DNA of 64,000 nucleotides, from assembly GCA_037044905.1 (NCBI GenBank), contig JBAOKB010000182.1:62001-126000 (forward strand), in the 5' to 3' direction. The stretch comes from Hortaea werneckii. Its lineage: Eukaryota > Ascomycota > Dothideomycetes > Mycosphaerellales > Teratosphaeriaceae. Below the pieces are notes generated by a model, which worked only from the letters and a program-made list of their open reading frames with translations, searched no databases and was not told the origin of the DNA. The position numbers and the translations under genes are program-made. Each line of letters starts with the position of its first letter. Positions within the stretch are counted from its first letter, which is position 1. Positions 49,023 to 58,842 of the stretch are shown piece by piece.

Positions 49023-50517
49023 TCATGCTAGATATGCAACCTCGCCACAGAACAATCTACGCGCCGTCCGCGACAGTACGACTTTCGAAATCTTAGACTC
49101 CTGACCCATGTGCACTTCCACAGGCATCAGGCCCTTTGGATGCTGGATGGTAAGTGTCCGGAAGGATTCGCCAGACTCCGCTTCTGAATTGCTGGTGGAC
49201 GCAGCATCTCGCAGAGCCTTTGTCTGCGCCACGATGTCCTGGATGATGGTGCCTTTGATGCATGCGGCAGCTGCCAGCGGTACCGCCCCCGTCATCTGCA
49301 AGCTGCTGTGAGGCTTACCCATACTAAATGACTGCACTTCCACGTCTGCCACTACAGGCATGCCAGAAGTCCCGGGCGAAGAAGGCAACGATACCACTGC
49401 AACCTTGGGCGTGCCTCGAATCTTGGCTGCCTGCTCAGTGCTCTGCGCAAGACCCATGAGGACTGCGCCCTGACGCCGGACCTCCTCCATGAAGCTCAAA
49501 TAATCCGAATGTGCTGGCCCAGTTCCTCGAGAGAACGGGAATATCTGATCTGTCGACAAAAACGAACGGATTCGCCGCATCAATTGCACTGACCCGGACT
49601 CGGGTTGGGCCAGGCAGCGTTTCGGTGCGAACTTCAACTGTATCTGCCGGCGAGCCAGATGGGAGGAGGCGACCTGTCATCGCGCCTTCAGGGTCTTCGA
49701 AGCTCATTTTAATGCAGCTTCCCGGTGAGAGAACGCCTGGAATGCCGAAGTCCCCATCTTCCACGCACTTGCCGTGCTCATCGACCTCGATCGTTTCGAC
49801 GAGTGTGCGCTGTGTGTTGGTGTTGAAAATGCGAACATCTACCTGCCGCTGGCCTTGCTCGACCTTGACAAGGCCCTCATCTACGGCGAAGGGCCCGACG
49901 CCAGCCGCCATGTTGCCACAGTTGCCCGTCATGTCGATCTTCGAGCTTCCGACCGACACCTGGACGAACGTGTAGTCGACGTGCGCATCGGGTCGTTGAG
50001 ACGGCGCTACCACTGAAATCTTGGAAGTCGTAGATGTCGCGCCACCAACACCGTTGAGTTGCAAAGGGTCCGAGTCTTGAGAGCCCATCGCAGATAGCAA
50101 CACGGGCCCCCATTCTTCTTGCCGTGGAGGTAAGTCATGGCGATGGATAAAAAGCCCTTTGGAAGTTCCAGCTCGCATCCAGACTGCAGGCAGGTAATGT
50201 CGTGTCTTGCGTTGGACCGGTTTCATCACAGGTTTCACTTCAGGCATCAAGCGATGCGGCGGCAGACGATGTCCGAGCATGTGTGCCAATGATGCATTCT
50301 GGATCGGCGGTTGCACCGATCTCATTGTCGTCGCCATGATGGCGTGGAGGACTGACTTCGTTCCGGGTTTGAATGGTATTTCAGGTCTTTCGCGACAAGG
50401 TGTTTGCAAGTCTTGTTTCACGTGCCGTTTCGAACTCGAACTGCAGGAGCAGTCAACAGAGGCGCTAAACATGCCTGCAAATATAACATCTCTACAAACG
50501 GACGCTTGTGGTCGCAT
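49023..50517 (-). pseudogene. PrpF-family isomerase (methylaconitate/aconitate isomerase-like), one frameshift
   Basis: The N-terminal half lies in the frame from 50517 to about 49530: the family opening LPAVWMRAGTSKGLFIHRHD with the Lys/Gly motif, LLSAMGSQDSDPLQLNGVGG, then TGNCGNMAAGVGPFAVDEGL with the Cys used in diaminopimelate-epimerase-like folds, and AANPFVFVDRSDI. The C-terminal half is one base out of frame (about 49525 to 49023): LSFMEEVRRQGAVLMGLAQS, VEVQSFSMGKPHSSLQMTGA and AVPLAAAACIKGTI. No intron in the overlap (49500-49560) has a length that restores the frame, so a single-base insertion-type shift is needed. PrpF proteins move double bonds in tricarboxylates and related acids. 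The true start may be at 50337 (MATTMRS) or another in-frame ATG downstream. It diverges from the MFS gene over a 334-bp gap. Error versus decay is unresolved. Confidence 0.75.
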
Positions 50518-50851
50518 CTTGAAATGATCCGCGGCTCAAAACCAGCCGCGGCTGTGGATGTCCCGCGGCCGGTGTCTGGATAATCCCTCTCTCCACATGT
50601 CTGGGGAACATAGTTTGGAGAAGCGGCAAAAAACTCCACTCTTGGCCCTCATGTGCCACGCGAGAGCTTGATAGAGCCGAGAGAGCTTGAGCAGAGGGTT
50701 GGCCACATTGCTTGTACTTATAAAGGCTTGTCATGCCGATCTCAAACTGAACTGGCAAGTCTGATATCTTTCTTCTATCTTCCCTTAAGTTCTCAACTTC
50801 ACTTGCGTTTCGAGGATCACATCGATCTCCTTCTCCTTGTTCGCCGCCATC
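50518..50851. promoter_or_regulatory. Shared promoter region of PrpF-like and MFS genes
   Basis: 334 bases between divergent start codons. A TATAAAG at 50719-50725 lies 127 bases upstream of the MFS ATG. CCGCGG and CGG-type words near 50530-50570 (GATCCGCGG, AGCCGCGG, CCGCGGCCGG) could be sites for a Zn2Cys6 regulator such as the one encoded downstream; that is inference. Confidence 0.45.
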
Positions 50852-52712
50852 ATGCCCGGAAGGCATGCAAACACAGCCATGCGGGCACCGACTCCGCCGG
50901 AGATCTACAACTGGCGAGTTTATCTCACGGCAGTCGTAGCTTCAATGGGAGCTTTGCTCTTTGGCTATGACTTGGCATTTATTGGCACTACAATCACGAG
51001 GGACGCATTTAAGAAGTAAGGCATATTCGGTCAGACAAAAGCACATACACTGACATCTCGGTCAGGGACTTTGGTCTTGATGATGCCTCAGAGGCCGCCA
51101 ACAACGCTTTCGACGCCAACATTGTTTCTCTCTTGCAGGCCGGATGTTTCTTCGGTAGCTTGTTCGCCGGTCCTTTGTCGGACAAGGTCGGTCGCAAATG
51201 GAGCATTATGATTTCCGGCATGGTATTCGACATCGGATCCCTTATGCAAACGCTTGCCTATGGGATTAAAGATGTTGTATATGTTGGCCGCGTGGTTGGG
51301 GGTCTTGTAAGCTACCCAAGGCTCATCACCGTTTGAGAGGCTGACATCACTAGGGTGTGGGAGCATGTAGTATGCTTGTGCCAATGTACATTGCTGAGAT
51401 GGCGCCTCCAACGATCCGTGGACGTCTGGTTGGACTCTACGAAATCTTCGTGCAGATCGGCACGTGTGTTGGATTCTGGGTCAACTATGGTATCGCCGAG
51501 CACGGTCCATATGGGACAGCTTCCTGGATGACACCTTTCGGTCTTCAGCTTATCCCAGGCGGCGTCCTGATCATCGGCATGCTGTTCATGAGCGAATCAC
51601 CACGCTATCTCGCCCGTACTCAAGGCCGCGAATCTGCAGAAGCTGGACTATCAGCACTGCGCAATCTTGAAAAAGATCATCCTTATTTGATTGAAGAGCT
51701 GGCCATGTCATGGATCAGATCGAGCAAGAGCAGATCTTCGCTGTGGGCAAAGGCCTGAAGGCTACAGTCAACATGGTTTGTCGCAAGGGCAACTGGAACA
51801 GACTCGTCATTGGCAATGTGATGATGATCTTTATGCAAATGGCAGGAAGCAACGCCATCAACTACTTCAGTAAGTACTTCCACGCCTGCTCGGTCACGCC
51901 GGCTAGTAAACTACCGCTAACATCAACAAAGGTCCCAAGATTTTCAAATCTATTGGGCTTGGCGGTGGTAGCACCGCCCTGTACGCAACTGGCATCTACG
52001 GCATTATCCGTCTAGTAGCGGTGCTCATTGCCATGTACTTCGTGGTAGACAAGTTCGGACGCACGAAGATGCTGATGAGTGGATCCGCCGTCATGGCCGT
52101 CGGCCTGTGGTTCGTTGGTGCCTACGTCAAGGTAGCCAACCCCGAAGAGTCGGACAATATTGGGCCCGCCGGGTACGTCGCCATCGCGATGCTCTACATC
52201 TATGCGGTCGGATTCTGCTTCTCCTATGCCGGCATTCCCTGGATCTACTGCTCAGAGATCTTCCCGATGAATCTTCGAAGCATTGGAGTCGGATCTTGCA
52301 CTGCAACGCATTGGCTGCTTAACTTCGTCATGTGAGTCCTCCTCAAGAACGTCTGAAACGTCGCCGAAAGCATTCCGCTGACCTTCACAGCGCTCGCTCC
52401 GTGCCCTATATGATCACCGACATTGGATACGGGACATATTTCGTCTTTGCCAGCTTTATCACTGTCGGCATCGTCTGGATATACTTCTTCGTTCCAGAGG
52501 TATGTTTGATCTTGATCATTCTCAGTATTTCCTTTTCCAAAGCTGACCGTTCAAAGACCAAAGGATTGTCCCTGGAGGACATGGACATTCTTTTCGGCTC
52601 GCCGCAAGCCACCAGCGACGTCGAACTTGGCATCGAAGTGGATGCCGAGAAGAGAAAGAACGAGATCGATTCTACTCATGTGGAAATGTCCGGAGCATCT
52701 ACGACAGATTAA
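50852..52712 (+). pseudogene. MFS sugar/quinate-type permease, one frameshift
   Basis: Six exons: 50852-51015, 51066-51306, 51354-51869, 51932-52331, 52391-52499 and 52557-52712. All five introns (47-62 nt) have GT/AG ends and correct phases. Sugar-porter marks: YDLAFIGTTITRDAFKK after TM1, FAGPLSDKVGRKWSIMISG (loop 2-3), MAPPTIRGRLVGLYEIFVQIG, SESPRYLART, KGNWNRLVIGNVMMIFMQMA leading into GSNAINYF, FVVDKFGRTKMLMSG, IYCSEIFPMNLRSIGVG, and the PETKGLSLEDMD end (spliced). Twelve membrane segments are expected. Exon 3 carries a single-base deletion in the TM6-TM7 loop: EELAMS is in one frame and MDQIEQEQIF follows one base later (about 51705-51712). The substrate could be a sugar or an organic acid such as quinate. 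Apart from the shift everything is intact, so an assembly error or a very recent loss is likely. Confidence 0.8.
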
Positions 52713-52876
52713 TGACATCGGTAGAAGAGTAGCATAATGATTTAGATGATTGACGACTCCCGAAGAGCAAATGAATCTGGCCGCAGGTACCCATAACAGT
52801 CAGCTCCATAGCAAGAATTAAAGCGTCTGCAATTATGTCGACACCATTCTTTTGTCTAGCTTCTTGTGCATTGCTA

Positions 52877-55517
52877 TTATTGGAAGTTGGCGTAGTCCTC
52901 AAAGGTTGACGAATGAAATCCGAACAGCGCATCATCTGCATTTGGAAGAAAATTTGGCCATGGCATCGACATCTGAGAAGAAGGATGGATAGCCTGAGAA
53001 TGCATATCGCTGCTCGATGGCGCAGCAGAATCGAGGGTGGGATCACCCTGGCCAGAGATAAAGCTCTCAATGATTGCGTCGATGTCTAGGTCCTGAGCGA
53101 AGGTGCCCTGGACAAAGGTCGGTTCTTGGGTCAAAGATGGCGAGCCGTCGAGATGAGCAAGTGTTGGCTGTGCTAACAAGTCCCCAGATGAAGGCGTCAT
53201 TTCAGCAGGTTGTTGTGTCCAGGAAGTCGCTTGGCAGAGTGATGCCTCTCGTCTTGCGACACAGAGACCTGCATGCGCTTCATCAGACCTTCAATTACCC
53301 TGGTAGCTTTACGCACGGCATAATTTGTCTCGGAGTTCTGCTCGAAAACCCACAGACAAGTGCGTAAGCAGCGATGCGCTTCCGAAGACGATGTTCTCTT
53401 GGCAGCGATTCGAACGTGTATTGTGGCAGCAAGATAAGTCGCATACGACATTAAATATGGTGCTCTCCGAATACTGAAGACCTTGTCGTAGACTCTCACT
53501 ATGGACACGATCTCAGTTGCGGCTGTGGCACATGCTGTAAAGGAGCTTTTGGCGATATCCGGTGCAATTGAGTTCAGGTGACCGTCCGAGACGAATGGCC
53601 GATGGAGCAAAACCCGAAGCACGTTTTTCATGGCACTGGAAGAATTTAGACATTATGACTGATTGATCAAGAAGTAGGAAGACTTACGCAAGAGACAAGA
53701 CATGCGGTGGTGGCGTTGTGCTTGTAGGCTCAGAATGCTGAGCGTTAAAGACCAAGTGTGGTGGAAGATTATTGCTCCAGGTCTCCAATTCTGACTCCAA
53801 TGAGTGTAGATCCTCGACAAGTCCTGAAGGCTGCTCATCGCTGGCTTTCTCGCGGTACACTTTGTCTAGCACGCTATTCAAAATGATGCAGAGCTTGCAA
53901 AGTTCTGTGAAGGTCGAAACGCTATATGCAGGCGAGCCTGTGTAGCTGGGCGTGCTTGTGTATGCGAATGGCAGCCAGTGCTCGAGCTCTTCGTATGTGT
54001 CATTGAATGCGATTGGAACCTGACAAGCGGCATGCTGAAGTGTTGCAGGCCTCCCTTGATAGAGGCTTTGTATCTTGTCCAAGACTGTAGCTTTATTAGT
54101 TTTGGAACGGGGTAATCATTACAGATCTCATCACTCACCGAAAGCAGACCAGAAAATACGACGCCTGATCTCCAAGTCTTCTTCCGAAAGAGCCCGATGT
54201 CGAGGCATGAGCGTAGCATCAACGTGAAGGCCGAGATCGATGACCATACGGAAAGCAACGCCGGCGTAGAGCCATGCAGCGCTTTGCTCGTCTCCAAGAG
54301 CGAAAAGGGAATTGGTCATCTGAAGGAGGGCCTGGATGGTTGTGATTTCGCTCCTATCCATAGCCTTCCCGAGGAGGTCACGAACCCGCTCTCTAAAACG
54401 CCAGCCAGCTGTACGGACATCGTTTGGGTCTTTTCGAAGCTCCAAACGAGGACTGAATTTCGACGCACCATAGTAAATAGCATTTAGAAGGATCTTGGAG
54501 AAGTACGGGCCTTGGCAAGCCATGTCTCGCATGAAAGCTGGCCGATACGTGATCAGGAACGAATGGTGTTGTCGGTTCCAGTGAAGATTAAGAAGGTGCA
54601 TGCCGAGTTCAGGCTCTACGCCGTCAAAATCAAGGCTACCGGCTTGCTTGTTGACGGTTTCCATCTGGCCTGTTTTGATAGCCTCGTTAAATTGGTCTCT
54701 CAGCTAAGCGAATTAGCAAATGTGTATGACTTACGTTGCCGTGCTGCTTCAGCGAAAAGCAAGCCTGGCATCAATGCTTTCCGTTCAGCAGACATCCATG
54801 ACGCAGGCTCAGCCTCGATTGCTGCATCGTCAAATAATGTACTGGTTGGCCCATGGTAGGTGGAGGCCCCAGAAATTGAGGCAGGGGCTCGCTGTGTCGG
54901 TCCCTTCACTTGTCTGTGTGTGAAAGATGCATCTGCAGGTTTGGATGGACCATTTGTGTCATGAACTAGGCCCGGCTGTGTATCAATCGAGGGTGACTCC
55001 TGATGATCGTTGGTGCTGCGAGAGGCAGATTGCTGCGGACTAGTCTGGCCGTTTCGGAGCCTTCGATTCTCTTCTTCGAGCCTGGCAATAATGGCTTTTG
55101 TCGGGCTGTAAAAGTCCACTTAGCAAGCTGAGATTAATGAAAGCTGAGTGACGATAGAGCAGGTCCAACGACGCTCAGAACGCGAAGACTGTGATATGTC
55201 GCCTACAGAGCATCACACGATGTGCAATCATTATGCCAACGACAAGGCATCCAGACGAACTTACCGTGGTCGTGGAGCACTATCGGGATAGACACAACTA
55301 CTTTGTTCGTACGTTTGACAGTTCACGCAGCTCGGGCGGCCACCATCACATTTCATCTACCATCTCAAGTTAGTGAGACCTTCGCGCTGAGGAACCTTGG
55401 CCGTCTCACCTTGCGGCGTTTGCAGAACGTGCATGCTGTCCCGGGCTTTCGCCTGCGCGAGGGCGGAGACCGAACTGTCTCCGACGAAGATCCATGCACC
55501 GACATCGTGGATGCCAT
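52877..55517 (-). CDS. Zn(2)-Cys(6) transcription factor with fungal-specific regulatory domain
   Basis: Six exons on the minus strand: 55517-55410, 55356-55265, 55105-54735, 54669-54139, 54084-53688 and 53635 to about 52877. Introns are 53, 159, 65, 54 and 52 nt, with consistent phases and CTAAC-like branches. The zinc cluster is split by intron 1: GTACTFCKRRKMKCDGGRPS then CVNCQTYEQSSC, all six Cys present. A coiled-coil linker follows (ARLEEENRRLRNG). The fungal-specific domain includes LGMHLLNLHWNRQHHSFLIT, ASKFSPRLELRKDPNDVRT, SAAWLYAGVAFRMVIDLGLH, RRRIFWSAFVLDKIQSLYQG, SPAYSVSTFTELCKL and VLLHRPFVSDGHLNS. After GLMKRMQ the frame hits a stop at 53197, while a C-terminal activation-like tail (DLDIDAIIESF, WPNFLPNADDALFG) continues one base out of frame to 52877. 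This is a frameshift or an unresolved small intron. The start at 55517 is chosen among several ATGs. Confidence 0.8.
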
Positions 55518-55859
55518 GCGTTTCCCATCCGTGGATCGTCGCGAGACACATGGCCATGCGAGAAGGGCGAGATAACAACGGCTGCAAAGTGGCCGGGGAA
55601 GCAAGCGGGGTCGTTGTTTCTCCGCCAAAGTCACCATGGAGCCGCGGAACCTACGGGAGACGCGGAGCCGCCGATCTCGCAACGGCTGGTTTGAAGCCAT
55701 CGGATTACACGGCCGATGCCAATGGGCATATCACGGACGATGCCCGAGAGCGATAGGGCATTAAATGCGGTTGGGACATTTTAAATGGGACTCGATGTCC
55801 TGCGTAGAGATTTTTTTGGTCTCATAGACCACATCAGACTGAATTGGTGCAAATCGATA
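55518..55859. promoter_or_regulatory. Shared promoter region of regulator and mitochondrial carrier
   Basis: 342 bases between divergent start codons (if the regulator begins at 55517). Two further in-frame regulator ATGs (55637, 55700) lie inside it. CCGCGG and CGGAG words at about 55640-55675 resemble Zn2Cys6 binding half-sites. No further support. Confidence 0.4.
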
Positions 55860-56795
55860 ATGAGTGTGCAAATCGTCCAGCCTGCTGGCATAGCCCAAGC
55901 GGCACGACCAGCAGTCGAAGATAAAAAGACTGGATCTAACACACGTCTCTCACCCGTAGCATCACTCATGGCTGGCAGTATAGCAGGCGCAGCGGAAGCC
56001 AGCATCACATACCCTTTCGAATTTGCAAAGACGAGAGCTCAACTGCGACCAGATCGCATTGGAGGCGCGCCGAATAATCCGCTGCTCCTTCTACGGACGA
56101 CTGTCGCCCAGGAAGGCATTCGCTCAGTGTACACCGGTTGTACAACTCTCATTGCGGGCACTGCACTAAAAGCCGGAGTCAGATTCCTCACCTTCGACAC
56201 CACACAAGCAATGCTGGCCGATGAAAATGGGAAGCTGACTGCAACACGACGTGTGCTCGCTGGAATGGCCGCGGGTGCCATGGAGAGCATTATTGCTCTC
56301 ACGCCCACAGAGCGGATCAAGACTGCACTAATAGACGATGCCAAAGGGGCCCGGCGCTTCAATTCTCCGGTCCACGCAACGACCACTATTCTCCGCGAGC
56401 AAGGAATCCAAGGGATCTACCGTGGATTGCTTAGCACCACCATCAAACAATCAGCCACCTCGGCGGTTCGAATGGGCCTGTACGGTACGCTGCGAGAAGC
56501 ATACGCCACACGATCCGGCAATTCCAAGCCAAGTTCGGCAGTGTCTTTCGCTATAGGCGCCATTGCCGGGACTGGAACTGTATACGCCACCCAGCCATTT
56601 GACACGATCAAGACTCGAGCGCAGGCCGCTAAGGGCGAAAGCTTCATTCGCGCAATTGCCGGTGTTGTACAGACTGATGGTATCAAGGGATTCTGGAGAG
56701 GCAGCACGATGCGGTTGGGTCGCTTGGTTTTGTCTGGCGGTATAGTGTTCTCCGTGTATGAGAAAGTGGCTGATATTTTCCGCACGTATGGGTGA
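55860..56795 (+). CDS. Mitochondrial tricarboxylate carrier (CTP1/MttA type)
   Basis: A single exon of 311 residues. Three mitochondrial carrier repeats with P-x-[DE]-x-x-[KR] signatures: YPFEFAKTRAQL (repeat 1), LTPTERIKTALIDDAK (repeat 2) and QPFDTIKTRAQA (repeat 3). The second signature, with TP-x-E-x-IKT-x-x-IDD, is the mark of the tricarboxylate/citrate transporters. TALKAGVRFLTFDT and ESFIRAIAGVVQTDGIKGFW also fit. It would exchange citrate or cis-aconitate across the inner mitochondrial membrane. ATG 55860 is preferred to the in-frame 55785 because carriers begin close to this point. Intact, and divergent from the regulator. The same carrier type sits in fungal itaconate clusters, but it is also a common housekeeping gene. 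Confidence 0.88.
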   Translation: MSVQIVQPAGIAQAARPAVEDKKTGSNTRLSPVASLMAGSIAGAAEASITYPFEFAKTRAQLRPDRIGGAPNNPLLLLRTTVAQEGIRSVYTGCTTLIAGTALKAGVRFLTFDTTQAMLADENGKLTATRRVLAGMAAGAMESIIALTPTERIKTALIDDAKGARRFNSPVHATTTILREQGIQGIYRGLLSTTIKQSATSAVRMGLYGTLREAYATRSGNSKPSSAVSFAIGAIAGTGTVYATQPFDTIKTRAQAAKGESFIRAIAGVVQTDGIKGFWRGSTMRLGRLVLSGGIVFSVYEKVADIFRTYG

Positions 56796-57672
56796 TTGCC
56801 ACGTTGCAGCTATTGGCAGTATCAAAGGTGGTAAGGCCCTGAGTGCAGCAAGCGAAGGGACAAACAGGATGTCCCTCAGCTCGGGGCTGGAGAATCAGAA
56901 CCCGGGAAAGGGAAGCGTTTGGAAATGCATTTGTATCTCCGAAGCAAGCATATTAACGCGCAAGGGTTGGCGGCCGTGGATTTAGACAAACATCGGTTGG
57001 AAAGACCAACGGGCGGGAAGTAGTATGCCCAATTTGCATAATCGCATGGTGCAATAGAATGGTTGAGAGGCCAAAGAAGGCGAGATGGAGGGGAATAACT
57101 TTGTCGTTATCCAGTATAAGTGTTAGTGTGAGAGCACGCTCTCACTGCTCCAAGCAACCCAGCGAACAATCATCAGTGTCGTTCAATTCACGGGCACCTT
57201 CCTTCAGCCAAGCTGCACAACGATAAAAAGTCTGTCTCTGGAAAATCGCTCATAATATTGAAGCAAGAACCGTCTTCAACGTCTTCGTGCAGATGATGAT
57301 GTACCAACATCGGAAACGCATAGGCAGAGGATGGTTGCAGGAGGCTGAAGCGTCCATACAGGACCTCGAGCGAGCCCCAATTGCATTTGATTATCACTAG
57401 CAGCGCACACCTCCTGTAACGGATGATGGCGTAGTCGAATTCCCAATGCGAACTGGAGCCGCGCTCGGCCTGCATTGGTTTCAATTCGGGCACGAATCGC
57501 TATCTTGACCGCAAGCACGAGGTTATCAGTAATGACGGGTTCCTGCATGAACATGGCCCATCTCAGCCCGCCTTTTCACCCAAGACATCGAAAATTATAA
57601 GAACGACCAAGAGGTAGGTCTCCGATGTTGTCCATCCATCCATCCCTCCAGCATCGCGCTCTTGTTTCTACC
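56796..57672. other. Intergenic stretch, RNase T2 promoter
   Basis: About 880 bases with no recognised gene. TATAAG at 57596-57601 lies 72 bases upstream of the RNase T2 ATG and is a plausible TATA box. Confidence 0.45.
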
Positions 57673-58689
57673 ATGAAGGCCTCTTTGGCAGCTCTGGCAT
57701 CGGCTCTCGCGGCCACAACAACTGCTTCGCTATACGGTCAGAGCGATCTCAACCATACGTGTGTCCTGGTGCCAGACTATCTTTCTTGCTCCAGCAAAGC
57801 AAACCCGACTACTGTGGACTCTTGTTGCGTCGAGACATTTGGCGGCCTCTTCCTGCAAACTCAGTTCTGGGACGTATATACCGGCCTTGAGAGCGAGGGC
57901 CAGCTGCTTCCCGCATATTCATGGACTATCCATGGGCTCTGGCCTGATTTCTGGTAACATTGTTCCAAGTTCACCAAGAGAGACTCTTTACGTGCTAACT
58001 CAAGACCTAGCAATGGCTCCTACACACAATATTGTGACCTCACACGCCAATATGATCCTGACCCGTCGCCAAACACCACTACAGGGACACCCGAGGGCAC
58101 ATATGTCCCTCCTTACAACGGCTCAAACATAGGCACTTTCTTGGAACCATTCGGCGCCCTCGACTTGCGCGCGTACATGAACAAATACTGGATTGCACAA
58201 AATGAGCCCAACTATGATCTTTGGGCCCACGAGTTCAGCAAGCACGCGACCTGCTTTAGTACATTTGACGTCCCGTGCTATGGGCCAGAGTACGTAGAGC
58301 ACGAAGAAGTGGTCGACTTTTTCGAGACAGTGGTCAAGTACTTCATGCGTCTACCAACCTGGGGCTGGTTGGGCGCATACGGCATTTATCCGTCGAACAC
58401 GACCACCTATACTTTGTCTGATATGCAGTCGGCATTGTCGCAACAGTATGGTGCCACGCCATACCTAGGCTGCTCTGGACCGAGGTACAACGACACGGTC
58501 GCTGGTGCCAACACGACGGATAGCGGACGGACTCAGCTGAGTGAGGTGTGGTATTACTTCCATGCATATGGGAAGCCACAGGACGGTGGCAGTATTCCGG
58601 TAGAGCAGACAGGCTCTAGCAGCTGCGCAACATCCGAAGGCGCTATTAATTACTACGAGAGAGCGAACGGATCGGTTACATACGACTAA
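57673..58689 (+). CDS. Secreted ribonuclease T2
   Basis: Two exons, 57673-57953 and 58011-58689; a 57-nt intron (donor GTAACA, branch GCTAAC, acceptor CCTAG) joins TG|C in frame. Product 319 residues with a signal peptide (MKASLAALASALAATTTAS). Both catalytic segments of the T2 family are complete: CAS I SWTIHGLWPDF with His87, and CAS II LWAHEFSKHATC with Glu168, Lys171 and His172. Cysteines at SCS, SCCVETF, C94, C102 and TCF fit the disulfide pattern. The mature enzyme would cleave single-stranded RNA without base specificity outside the cell or in vacuoles, chiefly for nutrient scavenging. Several N-glycosylation sites occur. The C-terminal part (from about residue 230) is the usual fungal extension ending in a Cys-containing segment (SSSCATSEGAINYY). 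Confidence 0.93.
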
Positions 58690-58842
58690 GAGTTGAACAT
58701 CATTCGAGGCTCACTAACGCCACCGACCGAATAAGTACGTACATAGATTTATGAACATATGAAGAGGGCCTCTTCACTACCCGACCCGCCGGATCTTTAC
58801 TATAAACCTTGCCGTACTGACATTGAAGTACCACGCATCTCC

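Noticed and set aside
54697..54734. 38-nt intron in the Zn2Cys6 regulator using an early acceptor
   Set aside because: Too short for this genome. The acceptor at 54670-54671 gives a 65-nt intron and joins to family-like sequence in frame.
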